Below are positions 63,705 to 64,000 of a stretch of DNA of 64,000 nt, piece by piece. The DNA lies in the NCBI RefSeq assembly GCF_030811855.1, contig NZ_JAUSRN010000011.1, forward strand, positions 1-64,000, given 5' to 3'. How positions within the stretch are numbered: the first letter of the stretch is position 1; the number at the start of each line of letters is the position of its first letter. Source of the DNA: Variovorax paradoxus (GTDB lineage Bacteria; Pseudomonadota; Gammaproteobacteria; Burkholderiales; Burkholderiaceae_C). The notes beneath the pieces are model-generated. The model was not told the DNA's origin. It searched no databases and worked only from the letters and a program-made list of their open reading frames with translations. A program made the translations under genes and the position numbers.

Positions 63705-64000
63705 TCAGCGCGGTTTGCCGGCTGCGGCAGATGGAATCAGCACGCCGCGCACACGGCCGGTCAGGTTGGCAACGCCGCTCAGGTTGTCGTAGTCGAGGTT
63801 GTCGGCGGTGAACTGGTCGGTGCCGCGGATGAGCGTGACGGGCTTGTTCGACGTCACGCGCTCGGAGTCGAGAAAGGCGTGCAGAAAGTCGCCCCGGAAC
63901 TCGAGCCGCGGCGTGCCCTTGCCGCTGGGTCCCACGACGGGGTCGCGAATCACGACGGCGTTGCCGAAGAGCTGGATCTCGCTGCCATCGGAATTCGACA
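63705..64000 (-). CDS. lptC: LPS export ABC transporter periplasmic protein LptC, 5' end outside the window
   Basis: The last 97 or so residues of LptC. The visible part includes DGSEIQLFGNAVVIRDP, LEFRGDFLHAFLDSERV and DNLDYDNLSGVANLTGRVRG, the C-terminal beta-jellyroll that binds LPS and LptA. The N-terminal membrane anchor would be outside the window. LptC connects the LptBFG transporter to LptA on the route that ends at LptD, also encoded in this window. Confidence 0.88.
   Translation of the reverse strand, partial: SNSDGSEIQLFGNAVVIRDPVVGPSGKGTPRLEFRGDFLHAFLDSERVTSNKPVTLIRGTDQFTADNLDYDNLSGVANLTGRVRGVLIPSAAAGKPR

Overview
The window reads as a chromosomal segment of a high-GC betaproteobacterium of the Comamonadaceae, most likely Variovorax or a close relative. 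The reasons are the dense coding at roughly two-thirds G+C by eye, a Bug/TctC-type solute receptor, the lptD-surA-rsmA block facing amgK-rsmE, metX-metW, and barnase-barstar beside maeB. The species call is inference; there is no rRNA or tRNA gene in the window to anchor it. I see no insertion sequence, prophage, CRISPR array or integrase, so this looks like core plus lightly accessory chromosome.

Layout. 1-4.5 kb: a catabolic and redox block (DapA-family fragment, Bug receptor, M20 amidohydrolase, pirin, DoxX) facing a LysR regulator. 4.5-11.9 kb: single genes (SlyD-like FKBP, an unknown membrane protein, CYTH-CHAD, amidase, VOC protein, second pirin, YciI). 12-15.3 kb: a protealysin-type M4 protease overlapping its emfourin-type inhibitor, the manganese importer mntH, and a small monooxygenase-fold protein. 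15.3-21.1 kb: gap-tkt on one strand, speD-murU-pepP as an overlapping set on the other. 21.2-31.1 kb: a phytase-like esterase and the pbpC/alpha-2-macroglobulin pair. 31.4-39.8 kb: a nine-gene minus-strand operon (SPFH, DUF4178, DUF350, membrane aminopropyltransferase, Tat-lipoprotein flavoenzyme, saccharopine-dehydrogenase-like, SRPBCC, DoxX-like, DUF2269), the least understood system here. 40-43.4 kb: maeB, then barnase-barstar. 43.8-50.6 kb: the outer-membrane biogenesis block (rsmA, surA, lptD) divergent from amgK-rsmE. 50.7-58.8 kb: two M20 peptidases, YidB, an MFS transporter, an alpha/beta hydrolase, DUF72, a bactofilin and a voltage-gated channel. 58.7-61.8 kb: yigZ, metW, metX and a UPF0016 manganese exporter. 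62-64 kb: a glycine-rich RRM protein, an SDR, and the 3' part of lptC.

How the parts fit. Two riboswitches were read directly from sequence: a yybP-ykoY (Mn2+) element before the UPF0016 gene and a SAM-II-like element before metX. With mntH they give the window both arms of manganese control; with metX-metW they explain methionine feedback. amgK and murU are the two enzymes of the MurNAc-recycling bypass, about 30 kb apart. speD supplies decarboxylated SAM, the co-substrate expected for the membrane aminopropyltransferase of the nine-gene operon. Dispersed hairpin repeats lie in gaps at 563-820, 24899-25006, 31211-31348 and 43652-43733. The copies of the first family keep their stem although the stem sequence has changed, so the fold itself seems to be selected.
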